From Nitrobacter vulgaris (GTDB lineage: Bacteria; Pseudomonadota; Alphaproteobacteria; Rhizobiales; Xanthobacteraceae), in the NCBI RefSeq assembly GCF_002028545.1, contig NZ_MWPQ01000033.1:1-36038 (forward strand): DNA of 36,038 nucleotides, in the 5' to 3' direction. Within the stretch, counting starts at the first letter, position 1. Each line of letters begins with the position of its first letter. Below, piece by piece: positions 1 through 8,182 of the stretch. Below the pieces are notes generated by a model. That model did not search any database. It saw nothing but the letters and a program-made list of their open reading frames with translations, and had not been told where the DNA came from. The translations under genes were made by a program, and so were the position numbers.

Positions 1-87
1 CGCCGCATCGCCACCAGATATGATCGTCTCGCAATCAATTTCCTCGCAGCCGTCTGCATCGCTGCGCTGGTCAGTTACTGGTTATGA
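1..87 (+). CDS. IS5-family transposase, C-terminal end only
   Basis: Reading from base 1, the plus strand encodes a 28-residue tail starting RRIATRYDRLA and ending AALVSYWL before a TGA stop at 85-87. This pattern (RIATRYD, then NFLAAVxxAA, then a short hydrophobic end) is the usual C-terminus of DDE transposases of the IS5 group (IS427-like subgroup). Only the end is in the window, so the catalytic residues and the intactness of the gene cannot be judged. The non-coding end of the element follows at once. The identification rests on family recognition of a short tail, with support from the interrupted gene next to it. Confidence 0.75.
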   Translation, partial: RRIATRYDRLAINFLAAVCIAALVSYWL

Positions 88-98
88 GTCCGGACCCT
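1..98 (+). mobile_element. Right end of an IS5-type insertion sequence
   Basis: After the transposase stop codon only about 10 bases (GTCCGGACCCTAG region, 88-100) remain before sequence that belongs to the disrupted neighbouring gene. CTAG at 96-99 is a plausible target-site remnant, since IS427-like elements often insert at TA or CTAG. The left end and the second target copy lie outside the window, so the exact boundary is inferred. Confidence 0.6.
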
Positions 99-436
99 AG
101 TGTGCTCAGCTTCTGCCTCGGCCCGGCGCGCCAGAGCGGCACATCGCAACTCGAGCGTGGCGCTAATGGCGGACGCGTCCAGCCATAGCTGCGCTTCCAA
201 TGCGAAATGGTGGGTTCACAGACGCCGGTCCTCTCCCGGATTTCGGCGTAGCTCAGAGTCGTCTGCTCGAACAGGTGACGGACCGTCTTGACTGTCAAAT
301 CGTCCCATGCCCGCCGCGCGCCGGGTGGCCTGTGACTCCGCGGGATCGGCTTCGGTCCATTGGGCGGTCCCTCGGCCGGTTCGTCTGGCTTCACGCGAAG
401 GCGGGTGAGGGCGGGCGGCGTGCGGGGCAGGATCAT
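71..436 (-). pseudogene. Small helix-turn-helix protein, 3' end cut by the IS element
   Basis: From an ATG at 434-436 the minus strand encodes a Pro/Arg-rich N-terminus (about residues 1-43) followed by a homeodomain-like helix-turn-helix (about 44-86: WDDLTVKTVRHLFEQTTLSY, then a turn and a WKRSYGW recognition helix). Similar small proteins of unknown role occur in Rhizobiales, with a basic helical tail after the HTH. Here the frame runs straight into the IS end at about base 98 and stops at 71-73 inside it, so the last residues are IS-encoded and the natural tail is missing. An upstream in-frame ATG at 560-562 exists, but the 42 residues it adds look non-coding. The gene is divergent from cynS. 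No function beyond DNA binding can be proposed. Confidence 0.6.
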
Positions 437-623
437 GATGCGGAATATAATCCTATATCGCCGCGCGAGCAAGAGGATGAGGGGTAGCGTTCCGCCGCGT
501 GGAACTACGGCTCCATCGCGGGTGCCTGCATAAGCGGCATTCGTTGCGCAAATTCCGATCAATCGCTCGCCGTCCGCACCGATTTCTCACATTAAACGCT
601 GTCCGGACCCGTCTACTCGTTCG

Positions 624-639
624 TGGCACGGGCATTGCA
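624..639 (+). promoter_or_regulatory. Sigma-54 (-24/-12) promoter of cynS
   Basis: TGGCACG-GGCA-TTGCA matches the RpoN consensus TGGCACG-N4-TTGCW at every defined base. The invariant GG (625-626) and GC (637-638) are exactly ten bases apart. Transcription should start near 650, about 30 bases upstream of the cynS start. I found no convincing NtrC inverted repeat in 440-620, so the activator is unknown. Confidence 0.8.
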
Positions 640-680
640 ATGGATTGTCCCAGGCCCTTTCAGTCAGACGGGAGATGATG

Positions 681-1181
681 ATGAAACGATCCGACCTCAC
701 GGAAAAGATTCTCGATATCAAGCGCGAGAAGGAATGGAGCTGGTCATACATCGCAGGCGAGATCGGCGGTTATTCCGAGATCTTGATCGTCAGCTCGCTG
801 CTCGGCCACATGAGGCTGTCCAAGCCGCAGGCGGCGATCGCCGGAAAGCTGTTCGGCCTTTCCAAGGCGGAAATCGCGATGCTCGGCGAGGTGCCTGTGC
901 GCGGCGCTGGTGTGACGATGCCGCCGACTGATCCCTTGATCTACCGTCTGTACGAACTGGTGATGATCAACGGTCCGGCGCTGAAAGTGCTGATCGAGGA
1001 ACAGTTTGGCGACGGCATCATGTCGGCGATCGACTTCGACCTGGAGCTCTCGCGCGTTGCCAGTCCGAAGGGCGATCGCGTCAAGATCGGCATGTGCGGC
1101 AAATTCCTGCCGTTCAAGTATGCCGCCCCTGCCGGGAATGCCACCGGGGGTAATGTGGAGCACCAGCTCGAGAAGGCGTGA
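681..1181 (+). CDS. cynS: Cyanate hydratase (cyanase)
   Basis: Cyanase converts cyanate and bicarbonate to carbamate and CO2; the carbamate decays to ammonia, so the enzyme both detoxifies cyanate and supplies nitrogen. The protein has an N-terminal helical DNA-binding-like fold (about residues 1-75) and the cyanase catalytic domain: YRLYE gives Arg89 and Glu92, and GIMSAIDF gives Ser115. Their spacing (3 and 23) equals that of E. coli Arg96, Glu99 and Ser122. GGAG at 671-674 sits six bases before the ATG at 681; in-frame ATGs at 675 and 678 are less well placed. The C-terminus runs some 15-20 residues past the usual FLPFKY end. The gene is monocistronic and preceded by a sigma-54 promoter, which suggests nitrogen-status control. 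Confidence 0.95.
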   Translation: MKRSDLTEKILDIKREKEWSWSYIAGEIGGYSEILIVSSLLGHMRLSKPQAAIAGKLFGLSKAEIAMLGEVPVRGAGVTMPPTDPLIYRLYELVMINGPALKVLIEEQFGDGIMSAIDFDLELSRVASPKGDRVKIGMCGKFLPFKYAAPAGNATGGNVEHQLEKA

Positions 1182-1223
1182 GAGAACGGCTCCGCTCGAC
1201 CGGCGTGGTCATCACGAAGAAAA

Positions 1224-1254
1224 GCAGGGGCGACGCGTCGGGAATCGCCCCTGT
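1224..1254 (+). terminator. Hairpin downstream of cynS
   Basis: GCAGGGGCGA (1224-1233) pairs with TCGCCCCTGT (1245-1254) around an 11-base loop. No clear T-run follows on the plus strand, so this may be a terminator of weak type or a 3'-end stabilising hairpin. Confidence 0.45.
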
Positions 1255-1302
1255 GTGATCCGCGCCCGGCGCAAAACCGGCGCGGGCGAGTTGTGTTGAC
1301 TC

Positions 1303-1340
1303 AAAAATGAGGGAGGCGGGAGAAGTTTACGTCCCCGCCT
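1303..1340 (-). terminator. Terminator overlapping the end of the DUF1476 gene
   Basis: On the minus strand AGGCGGG (1340-1334) pairs with CCCGCCT (1320-1314), and a T-rich stretch TCATTTTT follows (about 1310-1303). The TAA stop codon at 1327-1329 lies in the loop, so the stem uses the last codons of the gene. Confidence 0.5.
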
Positions 1341-1650
1341 TCACCTGAGCTACGGCGTCCGCCAATAGCATATCCATTTGCGCGCGGACCTGCTGTTCTG
1401 TGAGTGCGACGCCCTTGGCGGTCAAGTCGCGCATCACTTTCTGAAGCACGTCGTCGTCACCCGGCTGTTCGAAGTCGGCGGTGACGACCTCCTTGGCATA
1501 CGCGCTGGCGGCGTCGCCGGTGATTCCGAGCTTCTCCGCGACCCACAGGCCCAACAATTTGTTTCGGCGGGCAAAGGCCTTGAATTTGTGTTCCTCGTCG
1601 AGCGCGAACTTCTTCTCAAAACCCTCTTGACGCTTTTCGAATGAGTTCAT
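1327..1650 (-). CDS. DUF1476 protein, F1-ATPase zeta-type inhibitor
   Basis: This 107-residue, highly charged, all-helical soluble protein starts MNSFEKRQEGFEKKFALDEE, the hallmark of DUF1476. In Paracoccus and other alphaproteobacteria members of this family are the zeta subunit, which binds the F1 part of ATP synthase and blocks ATP hydrolysis through its N-terminal segment. The central motif ARRNKLLGLWVAEKLG and an acidic stretch near residues 58-67 (ADFEQPGDDD) are also typical. Length is normal. It is transcribed alone, convergent with cynS. In Rhizobiales this family is commonly found next to the purC-purS-purQ-purL genes, as here. The inhibitory role is inferred from family work and cannot be proved from the sequence. 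Confidence 0.88.
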   Translation of the reverse strand: MNSFEKRQEGFEKKFALDEEHKFKAFARRNKLLGLWVAEKLGITGDAASAYAKEVVTADFEQPGDDDVLQKVMRDLTAKGVALTEQQVRAQMDMLLADAVAQVKAGT

Positions 1651-1982
1651 GGCCTGGGTCCGGTTTCCGTTGTTGCCAAAACTGCCGGCCGGCCGCGTTG
1701 CCGCGACCGGTTGGAGTTCCTAAGTTACATACTAGATAGGAAAGGGCCTATCCGGGAACAACAGGCGCAAGGTCGCAGGCAGCGGGTAAAACTTCGCCTC
1801 TGACGGCCTGCATTGATTGTGCGGGGTGACTCAATCGGCTACGTTGCGGACAAGCTGGGGTTCTTGTTCTGTTTCCTGTTCTTGTTCAGGAGTCCTGGCT
1901 TTCGCGGCAGCTCCGCCACGGTCACATCAAGCGCTCGGAGCACACCAGATTCATGGATTTCAACAACACACGGTACATCCCA
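1651..1982. other. Gap between DUF1476 gene and purC
   Basis: This 330-base divergent gap must hold the promoters of the DUF1476 gene (minus) and purC (plus). I see no tRNA, clear riboswitch or repeat. A direct duplication TTCTTGTTCTG / CTGTTCTTGTTCAGG occurs at about 1860-1890. The open frames here continue out of frame into purC and look non-coding. Confidence 0.4.
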
Positions 1983-2750
1983 ATGAGCCGTCGGCGTCGC
2001 ATTTACGAAGGCAAGGCCAAGGTGCTTTACGAAGGACCGGAGCCGGGTACCCTGATTCAACACTTCAAGGACGACGCGACTGCGTTCAATGCCAAGAAGC
2101 ATCAGGTGATCGAGGGCAAGGGCGTCCTCAACAACCGGATTTCGGAGTACCTGTTCCAGCACCTCAACGACATCGGGGTGCCGACGCATTTCATCCGCCG
2201 TCTCAACATGCGCGAACAATTGATCCGCGAGGTCGAGATCGTGCCGCTGGAAGTCGTGATCCGCAACGTTGCGGCGGGTTCGCTGTCGCAGCGGCTCGGC
2301 ATCGAGGAAGGCACCCAGCTGCCGCGCTCCATCATCGAGTTCTATTACAAGAACGACCAGCTCAACGACCCCATGGTGTCGGAGGAGCACGTCACGGCGT
2401 TCGGCTGGGCGACGCCGCAGGAGATCGACGACATCATGGCGCTGGCGATCCGCGTCAACGATTTCCTCACCGGGCTGTTTCTCGGCATCGGCATCCGGCT
2501 GGTCGATTTCAAGATGGAATGCGGCCGGTTGTTCGAAAATGAGATGATGCGAATCGTCGTCGCCGATGAAATATCCCCCGACTCGTGCCGGCTATGGGAC
2601 ATCAAGTCGAACGAGAAGCTCGACAAGGACCGCTTCCGTCGCGACCTTGGCGGGCTCCTGGAGGCCTACACCGAAGTTGCGAAACGGCTCGGCATTCTGA
2701 TGGAGAACGACCGGCCGGTCGGTGCCGGTCCGGTGCTGGTGAAGGGATAG
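1983..2750 (+). CDS. purC: Phosphoribosylaminoimidazole-succinocarboxamide synthase
   Basis: SAICAR synthetase joins aspartate to CAIR using ATP, the eighth step of IMP synthesis, in the cytoplasm. The protein opens [18 protein letters not shown], with the family's YEGKAK nucleotide-binding motif, and contains the ATP-grasp-like signature segments ECGRLFE and [12 protein letters not shown] near residues 178-205. At 255 residues it matches the bacterial family. I chose the ATG at 1983 because the homologous start is [13 protein letters not shown]; an in-frame ATG at 1953 would add ten residues and has GGAG about 11 bases ahead, so it stays possible. It is the first gene of a purC-purS-purQ run with gaps of 42 and 12 bases. 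Confidence 0.95.
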   Translation: MSRRRRIYEGKAKVLYEGPEPGTLIQHFKDDATAFNAKKHQVIEGKGVLNNRISEYLFQHLNDIGVPTHFIRRLNMREQLIREVEIVPLEVVIRNVAAGSLSQRLGIEEGTQLPRSIIEFYYKNDQLNDPMVSEEHVTAFGWATPQEIDDIMALAIRVNDFLTGLFLGIGIRLVDFKMECGRLFENEMMRIVVADEISPDSCRLWDIKSNEKLDKDRFRRDLGGLLEAYTEVAKRLGILMENDRPVGAGPVLVKG

Positions 2751-2792
2751 TTTTCGCTGCCTCCTGAAGACGGACAAAGATAGAAGCTGGAT

Positions 2793-3032
2793 ATGAAGGC
2801 ACGCGTCACCGTCACGTTGAAAACCGGCGTTCTCGATCCGCAGGGCAAGGCCATCGAGGGCGCGCTGAAATCGCTGGGCATCGAGGGGATCGCCAGCGTG
2901 CGTCAGGGCAAGGTGTTTGACATCGAACTCGCCGGCGACAAGACGAAGGCGGAAGCCGCGCTCAAGGCTGCCGCCGACAAGCTGCTGGCGAACACCGTCA
3001 TCGAGAACTATCGCGTCGAGGTTCTGGGCTAG
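2793..3032 (+). CDS. purS: FGAM synthase subunit PurS
   Basis: PurS is the small (79-residue) subunit that bridges the glutaminase PurQ and the synthase PurL in the three-part phosphoribosylformylglycinamidine synthase, where it is thought to help pass ammonia between them. The sequence shows the typical single ferredoxin-like fold pattern, opening MKARVTVTLKTGVLDPQGKA and ending in a strand NYRVEVLG. It sits 42 bases after purC and 12 bases before purQ, clearly one transcription unit. Its presence agrees with PurL here being the short form that needs PurS and PurQ. Confidence 0.95.
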   Translation: MKARVTVTLKTGVLDPQGKAIEGALKSLGIEGIASVRQGKVFDIELAGDKTKAEAALKAAADKLLANTVIENYRVEVLG

Positions 3033-3044
3033 GCGACGCACGAC

Positions 3045-3746
3045 ATGAAATCCGCCGTCCTCGTCTTTCCCGGCATCAATCGCGAGCGCGACATGGCGCG
3101 CGCGTTGCGGCTCGTATCCGGGCGCGAGCCCGCGATGGTGTGGCACGCGGAAACCTCTCTTCCCGAGGGCACCGATCTCGTCGTGGCGCCGGGCGGTTTT
3201 TCCTACGGCGACTATCTTCGCTGCGGCGCCATCGCTGCGCGCTCGCCGGTCATGAACGCAGTGCGCGCCTTCGCGTCAGATGGCGGTCTTGTGCTCGGGG
3301 TTTGCAACGGTTTTCAGATTCTATGCGAGTCCGAGCTTTTGCCGGGAATCCTGATGCGCAACGCGCGGCTGAAGTTCATCTGCCATGACGTGCATGTTCG
3401 AGTCGAACGCTCGGACACGCCGTTCACGCGCGGCTACAATGCGGGGCAGGTGATCCGCGTCCCCGTCGCCCATGGCGAGGGCAACTACGCCGCCGACGAG
3501 GACACCATTCGCCGCCTCGAGGGTGAGGGTCGCGTTCTCTATCGTTATTGCTCGCCGTCAGGCGAGGTCGGCGATACGCATAATATCAACGGCGCAGCGC
3601 AGTCGATCGCCGGCATCATCAACGAGCGCGGCAACGTTCTCGGCATGATGCCGCATCCGGAAAATCACGTCGAAGACATTATGGGCTGCACCGACGGGCG
3701 CGGCCTGTTCGCCGGACTCGTCGCGCATCTGGGGCGGGCGGCGTAG
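3045..3746 (+). CDS. purQ: FGAM synthase glutaminase subunit PurQ
   Basis: PurQ is a class I (triad) glutamine amidotransferase that releases ammonia from glutamine for PurL. The nucleophile elbow GVCNGFQ carries Cys87, and the HPEN motif near residue 204 gives the His/Glu of the triad. [10 protein letters not shown] (52-61) is the family-specific oxyanion strand, and HGEGNY is also conserved. The 233-residue length is normal. The start at 3045 lies 12 bases after the purS stop. purL, its usual next neighbour, is displaced by 1.5 kb because a P450 gene lies between them. Confidence 0.95.
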   Translation: MKSAVLVFPGINRERDMARALRLVSGREPAMVWHAETSLPEGTDLVVAPGGFSYGDYLRCGAIAARSPVMNAVRAFASDGGLVLGVCNGFQILCESELLPGILMRNARLKFICHDVHVRVERSDTPFTRGYNAGQVIRVPVAHGEGNYAADEDTIRRLEGEGRVLYRYCSPSGEVGDTHNINGAAQSIAGIINERGNVLGMMPHPENHVEDIMGCTDGRGLFAGLVAHLGRAA

Positions 3747-3959
3747 CATCGTGGATGCAGTCCGCTGACATGCCGCCCCTTGTGTCTCTCCTGAGAGAGC
3801 CATGTGTTTGATGATTGCGGTGCCGTCAGCTAGGCATATTCAGAATGGATCGTACAGACATCGGCTTGAGCGCTGATCCGCTCTCCCGGTGGCTATGTGA
3901 GTGTCTGGGGCTTCTGCCGACGAACAACGTCCGTCTGCTCTGGAGAGGACGATGAAGTC

Positions 3960-5180
3960 ATGATCAAGGCGCGTGATTTCGATGTTCTTTCGCCTGAATT
4001 TCACGCGAATCCTTTTCCGACGCTTGACCGAATGCGAGCCGAAGGTCCGATTGTTCGTATTAGGTTGCCGATCATCGGCTACACATATCTGGCCGTCACG
4101 CACGATGCCTGCGCCGCGCTGTTGAAGGATCATGTGAACTTCGCGCGCGATCCCGCCAATGCGGGGAGCAGAACACAACTGCGAATACTGAGGTTCCTTC
4201 CAAAGACGATCGGCCTTCTCGCACAAAACATGCTCGGTCAGGACGATCCTGAACACCGCCGCCTGCGCAGCCTCGTCGACCAAGCGTTCGCGCGGCGCAC
4301 GATAGAGGCGATGAGGCCGATGATTTCCGAGATCGCTGATCGCATTCTCGACAGATTGAAGGGGAGGACAGAGGTCGACCTCATGTCCGAGTTTTGCCGG
4401 GACCTGCCGCTCTCGGTCATTTGCGCGATGCTCGGCCTTCCGGATCAAGATCACGATCGATTCAAGAGCTGGCTGGGCGGGTTAAAGAACACCGCCAGTA
4501 TTGGCGCGGTCATCCGCGCCATTCCCGGCGTGATCAGAGTTGTCCGCTACCTGCGCCGTAGTTCGAGATCGGGAGGTGGCGCGCTGTCCGGCGGACTGAT
4601 CGCAGAGCTTCGCGATGCCGAAATCGCTGGCCAGACCCTCAGCGAGGACGAACTGGTATCAATGATTTTTCTGCTGTTCGGCGCCGGACAGGAAACCACG
4701 ACCCATTTGATTTCAGGCGGGCTCTTCGCCTTGTTGTCCCACGAGGATCAACTCAATCAGATCCGCCGTGATGCGGGCCTGATGCCGACTTGCGTAGAAG
4801 AGTGCCTGCGCTACGTATCGCCGGTCCAGATGACAAAACCGCGCTTCGTGACTCGCGAACTCGCTTGGCAGGGCCGGCAATTCCGTCGCGGCGACATGAT
4901 TGCCGGATTCGTCGCGGCCGCGAATTGCGACCCTGCCAGATTCGAGCACCCTCATCGTTTCGACATCACGCGGCACCCGAACCCACACCTTTCATTCGGC
5001 ACGGGCGTACATTTTTGCCTTGGCTTCCAACTTGCTCGGGCGGAGGCGGCCATCGCGTTCGAACGCATTCTCGCGCGCTTTCCAGACATGCATCTGGCTG
5101 CGCAGGCGAGGAGTATCGAGTGGCACAAGCGCCTCGGCATACGGGGGCTGACGCAACTGCCGGTACGGCTCGTAGCGTAA
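3960..5180 (+). CDS. Cytochrome P450
   Basis: A soluble bacterial P450 of 406 residues without signal peptide or membrane anchor. The I-helix motif is FGAGQETTTH, the K-helix ExxR is EECLR, and the heme-binding loop FGTGVHFCLGFQLAR places the thiolate cysteine near residue 353. The ATG at 3960 follows GGAGAGG by 11 bases; an earlier in-frame ATG at 3897 adds 21 residues that do not look like P450. The substrate cannot be told from sequence. No ferredoxin or reductase gene lies near, so electrons must come from elsewhere. The gene sits between purQ and purL, an unusual site with about 210 bases of non-coding DNA ahead of it, which suggests insertion as a separate unit with its own promoter. 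Confidence 0.93.
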   Translation: MIKARDFDVLSPEFHANPFPTLDRMRAEGPIVRIRLPIIGYTYLAVTHDACAALLKDHVNFARDPANAGSRTQLRILRFLPKTIGLLAQNMLGQDDPEHRRLRSLVDQAFARRTIEAMRPMISEIADRILDRLKGRTEVDLMSEFCRDLPLSVICAMLGLPDQDHDRFKSWLGGLKNTASIGAVIRAIPGVIRVVRYLRRSSRSGGGALSGGLIAELRDAEIAGQTLSEDELVSMIFLLFGAGQETTTHLISGGLFALLSHEDQLNQIRRDAGLMPTCVEECLRYVSPVQMTKPRFVTRELAWQGRQFRRGDMIAGFVAAANCDPARFEHPHRFDITRHPNPHLSFGTGVHFCLGFQLARAEAAIAFERILARFPDMHLAAQARSIEWHKRLGIRGLTQLPVRLVA

Positions 5181-5278
5181 TAATGCAGGTTAGCAAGACG
5201 GCATTCCGGCCTCGGCTCCACGCAACCCATGGAAAGCGTGGAATCGGCCGGTAAAAGACCTTTTCCCGCGCACCCGAT

Positions 5279-5295
5279 CTCCTTATTAAGGAGGT
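5279..5295 (+). promoter_or_regulatory. Hairpin holding a perfect Shine-Dalgarno ahead of purL
   Basis: CTCCTT (5279-5284) can pair with AAGGAG (5288-5293) around ATT, and AAGGAGGT (5288-5295) is a full anti-16S match. It lies 17 bases before the purL ATG, farther than usual; AGGA at 5306-5309 is a closer but weak ribosome site. No start codon lies at the ideal distance from AAGGAGGT. It may be a ribosome standby or sequestered site. Confidence 0.4.
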
Positions 5296-5312
5296 AAATC
5301 GCGTCAGGACCC

Positions 5313-7523
5313 ATGATCAACAACGAACCCCAGATCACTCCCGAGCTTGTCGCTTCGCACGGCCTCAAGCCGGATGAATACGAGCGCATTTTGAAACTGA
5401 TCGGCCGAACGCCGACCTTCACCGAGCTCGGCATCTTTTCGGCGATGTGGAACGAGCACTGCTCGTACAAATCCTCGCGCATCCATCTGCGCGGACTGCC
5501 GACGAAAGCGCCGTGGGTGATCCAGGGGCCGGGCGAGAACGCCGGCGTCATCGACATCGGCGACGGGCAGGCGGTGGTGTTCAAGATGGAGAGCCACAAC
5601 CATCCGAGCTACATCGAGCCTTATCAAGGTGCGACCACCGGCGTCGGCGGTATCTTGCGCGACGTCTTCACCATGGGCGCGCGACCCATTGCCTGCCTCA
5701 ACGCGCTGAGCTTCGGCGATCCGTCGCATCCCAAGACGCGGCATCTGGTATCGGGCGTCGTTGCCGGTGTTGGCGGCTATGGCAACTCGTTCGGGGTACC
5801 GACGGTCGGCGGACAGGTGCGCTTCCACACCCGCTATGACGGCAACATCCTCGTCAACGCCATGGCGGTCGGGCTCGCCGATGTCGACAAGATCTTCTAT
5901 GCGGCGGCGTCGGGCGTGAACATGCCGATTGTTTATCTCGGTTCCAAGACCGGCCGCGACGGCATCCACGGCGCCACCATGGCGTCGGCCGAATTCGACG
6001 ACGACAGCGAGGAGAAGCGTCCGACCGTTCAGGTCGGCGATCCCTTCGCCGAAAAGCTGCTGCTGGAAGCCTGTCTCGAAATCATGGATGCCGGGTGCGT
6101 CATCGCGATCCAGGACATGGGAGCGGCGGGGCTGACGTGTTCGGCCGTGGAAATGGGAGCCAAGGGCGATCTCGGCGTCGATCTCGATCTCGATAGCGTG
6201 CCGACGCGCGAGCAGGGCATGAGCGCCTACGAGATGATGCTCTCGGAATCGCAAGAGCGCATGCTCATGGTTCTGAAGCCCGAGAAGGAAAAGCAGGCGG
6301 AGGCAATCTTCAGAAAGTGGGGACTCGACTTCGCTATCGTCGGCTCCACCACGCCAAGCAAGCGCTTCGTCGTCAAGCACGGCGGCGATGTGATGGCCGA
6401 CCTGCCGATCAAGGAGCTTGAGTCGGAAGCGCCGCTGTACAACCGGCCGCATGTGCCGTCGCCGCAGTTGCCCGTCATTCAGGCGCGCGACGTTGCACCG
6501 CCTTTGCCCGTCGTCGATGCGCTGGAAAAACTGATTGCCTCGCCGGAGCTGTGTTCGAAGCGCTGGGTGTGGGAGCAGTACGATCATGTCATCGGTGGTA
6601 ACACCGTGCAGCGGCCCGGTGGCGATGCGGCGGTGGTGCGCGTCGAGGAAGGACCGAAGGGGCTTGCGCTTACTGTCGATGTGACCCCGCGCTATTGCGA
6701 GGCCGATCCATTCGAAGGCGGCAAGCAGGCGGTCGCGGAAGCCTGGCGCAACATCACAGCGGTCGGCGGTCGGCCGCTGGCGATCACCGACAACCTCAAC
6801 TTTGGCAATCCGGAACGGCCTGAGAATATGGGCCAGTTCGTCGGCTGCCTGAAGGGCATCGCCGATGCCTGCCGTATGCTCGACTTTCCCGTCGTGTCCG
6901 GCAACGTCTCGCTCTACAACGAGACAAACGGCCGTGGCATTCTACCGACGCCCTCGATAGGCGGCGTCGGTTTGCTTGATGACTTCACGAAGTCAGCCTC
7001 GCTTGCCTTCAAGGCGGAGGGACATCCGATCCTGCTGATCGGTGATACACAAGGCTGGCTCGGTCAGTCGGTTTACTTGCGCGATATCTGTGGACGCGAG
7101 GAGGGAGCGCCGCCGCCGGTCGACCTCGCCGCGGAAAAGCGCAATGGCGATGTTGTGCGCGGCATGATTCACGCGGGAACGGCAACGGCCGTTCATGACG
7201 TTTCCGATGGCGGACTTCTCGTCGCGCTGGCGGAAATGGCGATGGCGAGTGGCATCGGCGCTGCACTCGACGCGGCGGCGGCCGCGATCGTGCCGCACGC
7301 CTGGTGGTTCGGCGAAGATCAGGCGCGCTATATCGTGACCGTTCACGAGCAGGACCTCTTGAGCGTTTTCACCAAGCTCAAGGCGGTGGAGGTGCCTTGC
7401 ATTCAGATCGGGCTGACCGGCGGTCACGAGATCGCGATTGCCGGCGAGCGCGCCGTCCACATCAAGTCCTTGCAGCACGGCTTTGAAAGCTGGCTGCCGG
7501 ACTACATGGCGACGAAAAGCTGA
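5313..7523 (+). CDS. purL: FGAM synthase large subunit PurL (short form)
   Basis: PurL performs the ATP-dependent amidation of FGAR to FGAM with ammonia from PurQ, the fourth step of IMP synthesis. The 736-residue length marks the small form that works with PurS and PurQ, not the 1,300-residue fused form. Two tandem AIRS-type halves are visible: the first with NEHCSYKSS (about 46-54), [20 protein letters not shown] (about 90-109) and an ATP-site Gly-rich stretch [14 protein letters not shown]; the second with the conserved DNLNFGNPE (about 492-500). It is split from purQ by the P450 gene and has its own leader of about 130 bases. An unusual hairpin with a perfect Shine-Dalgarno lies in that leader. 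Confidence 0.96.
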   Translation: MINNEPQITPELVASHGLKPDEYERILKLIGRTPTFTELGIFSAMWNEHCSYKSSRIHLRGLPTKAPWVIQGPGENAGVIDIGDGQAVVFKMESHNHPSYIEPYQGATTGVGGILRDVFTMGARPIACLNALSFGDPSHPKTRHLVSGVVAGVGGYGNSFGVPTVGGQVRFHTRYDGNILVNAMAVGLADVDKIFYAAASGVNMPIVYLGSKTGRDGIHGATMASAEFDDDSEEKRPTVQVGDPFAEKLLLEACLEIMDAGCVIAIQDMGAAGLTCSAVEMGAKGDLGVDLDLDSVPTREQGMSAYEMMLSESQERMLMVLKPEKEKQAEAIFRKWGLDFAIVGSTTPSKRFVVKHGGDVMADLPIKELESEAPLYNRPHVPSPQLPVIQARDVAPPLPVVDALEKLIASPELCSKRWVWEQYDHVIGGNTVQRPGGDAAVVRVEEGPKGLALTVDVTPRYCEADPFEGGKQAVAEAWRNITAVGGRPLAITDNLNFGNPERPENMGQFVGCLKGIADACRMLDFPVVSGNVSLYNETNGRGILPTPSIGGVGLLDDFTKSASLAFKAEGHPILLIGDTQGWLGQSVYLRDICGREEGAPPPVDLAAEKRNGDVVRGMIHAGTATAVHDVSDGGLLVALAEMAMASGIGAALDAAAAAIVPHAWWFGEDQARYIVTVHEQDLLSVFTKLKAVEVPCIQIGLTGGHEIAIAGERAVHIKSLQHGFESWLPDYMATKS

Positions 7524-7583
7524 CGTTCGGCTAGAGGACACGCCTGTGCCGGAAATTTAGTGCAGCGCGGCCCTCGTCACCCA

Positions 7584-7653
7584 ACTCAGTGCGAATGTGC
7601 CGACGCCACTCAGTGCGAATGTGCCAACGCACTCAGTGCGAATGTGCCAACGG
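7584..7653. repeat. Three tandem 23-24 bp repeats after purL
   Basis: ACTCAGTGCGAATGTGCC occurs three times, at 7584, 7608 and 7631, with spacers CGACGCC, AACGC and AACGG. Units 2 and 3 are identical over 22 of 23 bases. Multiple short direct repeats are a feature of IS21-family ends, so this could be an IS relic. Downstream (7654-7730) a short frame ending in a TAA at 7728-7730 is open, but too short to identify. Confidence 0.75.
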
Positions 7654-7816
7654 CTGCTGAAGCGGGCGTACGGCAGTTCTATGCTGAGGACACAATGCAG
7701 CGTACGATCGCAACGATGGTGGGTCTCTAACCATAGCTTCCGGTTGGCGCACGAGCCATCATCCCGATGACTTCACCATCGTTGTCGAACATCTCAAGCC
7801 AGGGGCATCGCGCCGC

Positions 7817-8182
7817 TCAGTACCCATAATTCGGGCAAACCCAGCTGCCGTAGGCGTTGTAGCCGCAGCCGCTGCGGTAGTAGGCTCCCGTCGCAGCTGC
7901 GCCGACCGCCGCCGCGCCCACTGCCGCGGCACCGACACCGTAGCCGCGATAGCCGTATCCACGATAGCCGTAGTGCCCGCCGCGCACAGCAACCGCGCCG
8001 CCCCGGTATCCCCGACCTGCAACCGCGCCGCCGCGATGCACGGCACCGCCGCGGTGCATGCCGCCGCCGTGGAAACCTCCGGCGTGCATACCGCCGCCAC
8101 GACGGGCGAATGCGTCATTGGGGAAGGTCGTAACCAGCAGCATGGCTACGGCTGCCGAAGCGATGAGAAATTGACGCAACAT
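7817..8182 (-). CDS. Exported Gly/His/Tyr-rich low-complexity protein
   Basis: The 121-residue product begins with a clear signal peptide (MLRQFLIASAAVAMLLVTTF, cleavage near NDAFA-RRGG), then a Gly-rich segment of repeated GGxH / HRGGAV / RGYG units, an Ala/Gly/Val block (GVGAAAVGAAAVGAAATGA) and a C-terminal aromatic part with two cysteines (SGCGYNAYGSWVCPNYGY). AAGGAG lies seven bases before the ATG. Proteins of this form are common in Bradyrhizobiaceae as exported or surface proteins of unknown role. The Cys pair may form a disulfide in the periplasm. It stands alone between purL and bolA. Confidence 0.8.
   Translation of the reverse strand: MLRQFLIASAAVAMLLVTTFPNDAFARRGGGMHAGGFHGGGMHRGGAVHRGGAVAGRGYRGGAVAVRGGHYGYRGYGYRGYGVGAAAVGAAAVGAAATGAYYRSGCGYNAYGSWVCPNYGY

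Noticed and set aside
5304-6587. Long minus-strand frame (427 codons) opposite purL
   Set aside because: It is fully antisense to a clear purL, His/Arg/Asp-rich, and has no family features; GC-rich codon structure keeps such frames open.
7737-7802. Small 21-codon minus-strand frame beginning MFDNDGEVIGMM after the Gly-rich gene
   Set aside because: Protein-like in composition and in phase with the Gly-rich gene after its stop, but too short and without a ribosome site.
7759-8118. Second minus-strand frame over the Gly-rich gene
   Set aside because: Ala/Thr-rich out-of-frame shadow of the low-complexity sequence; lacks a ribosome site and signal peptide.
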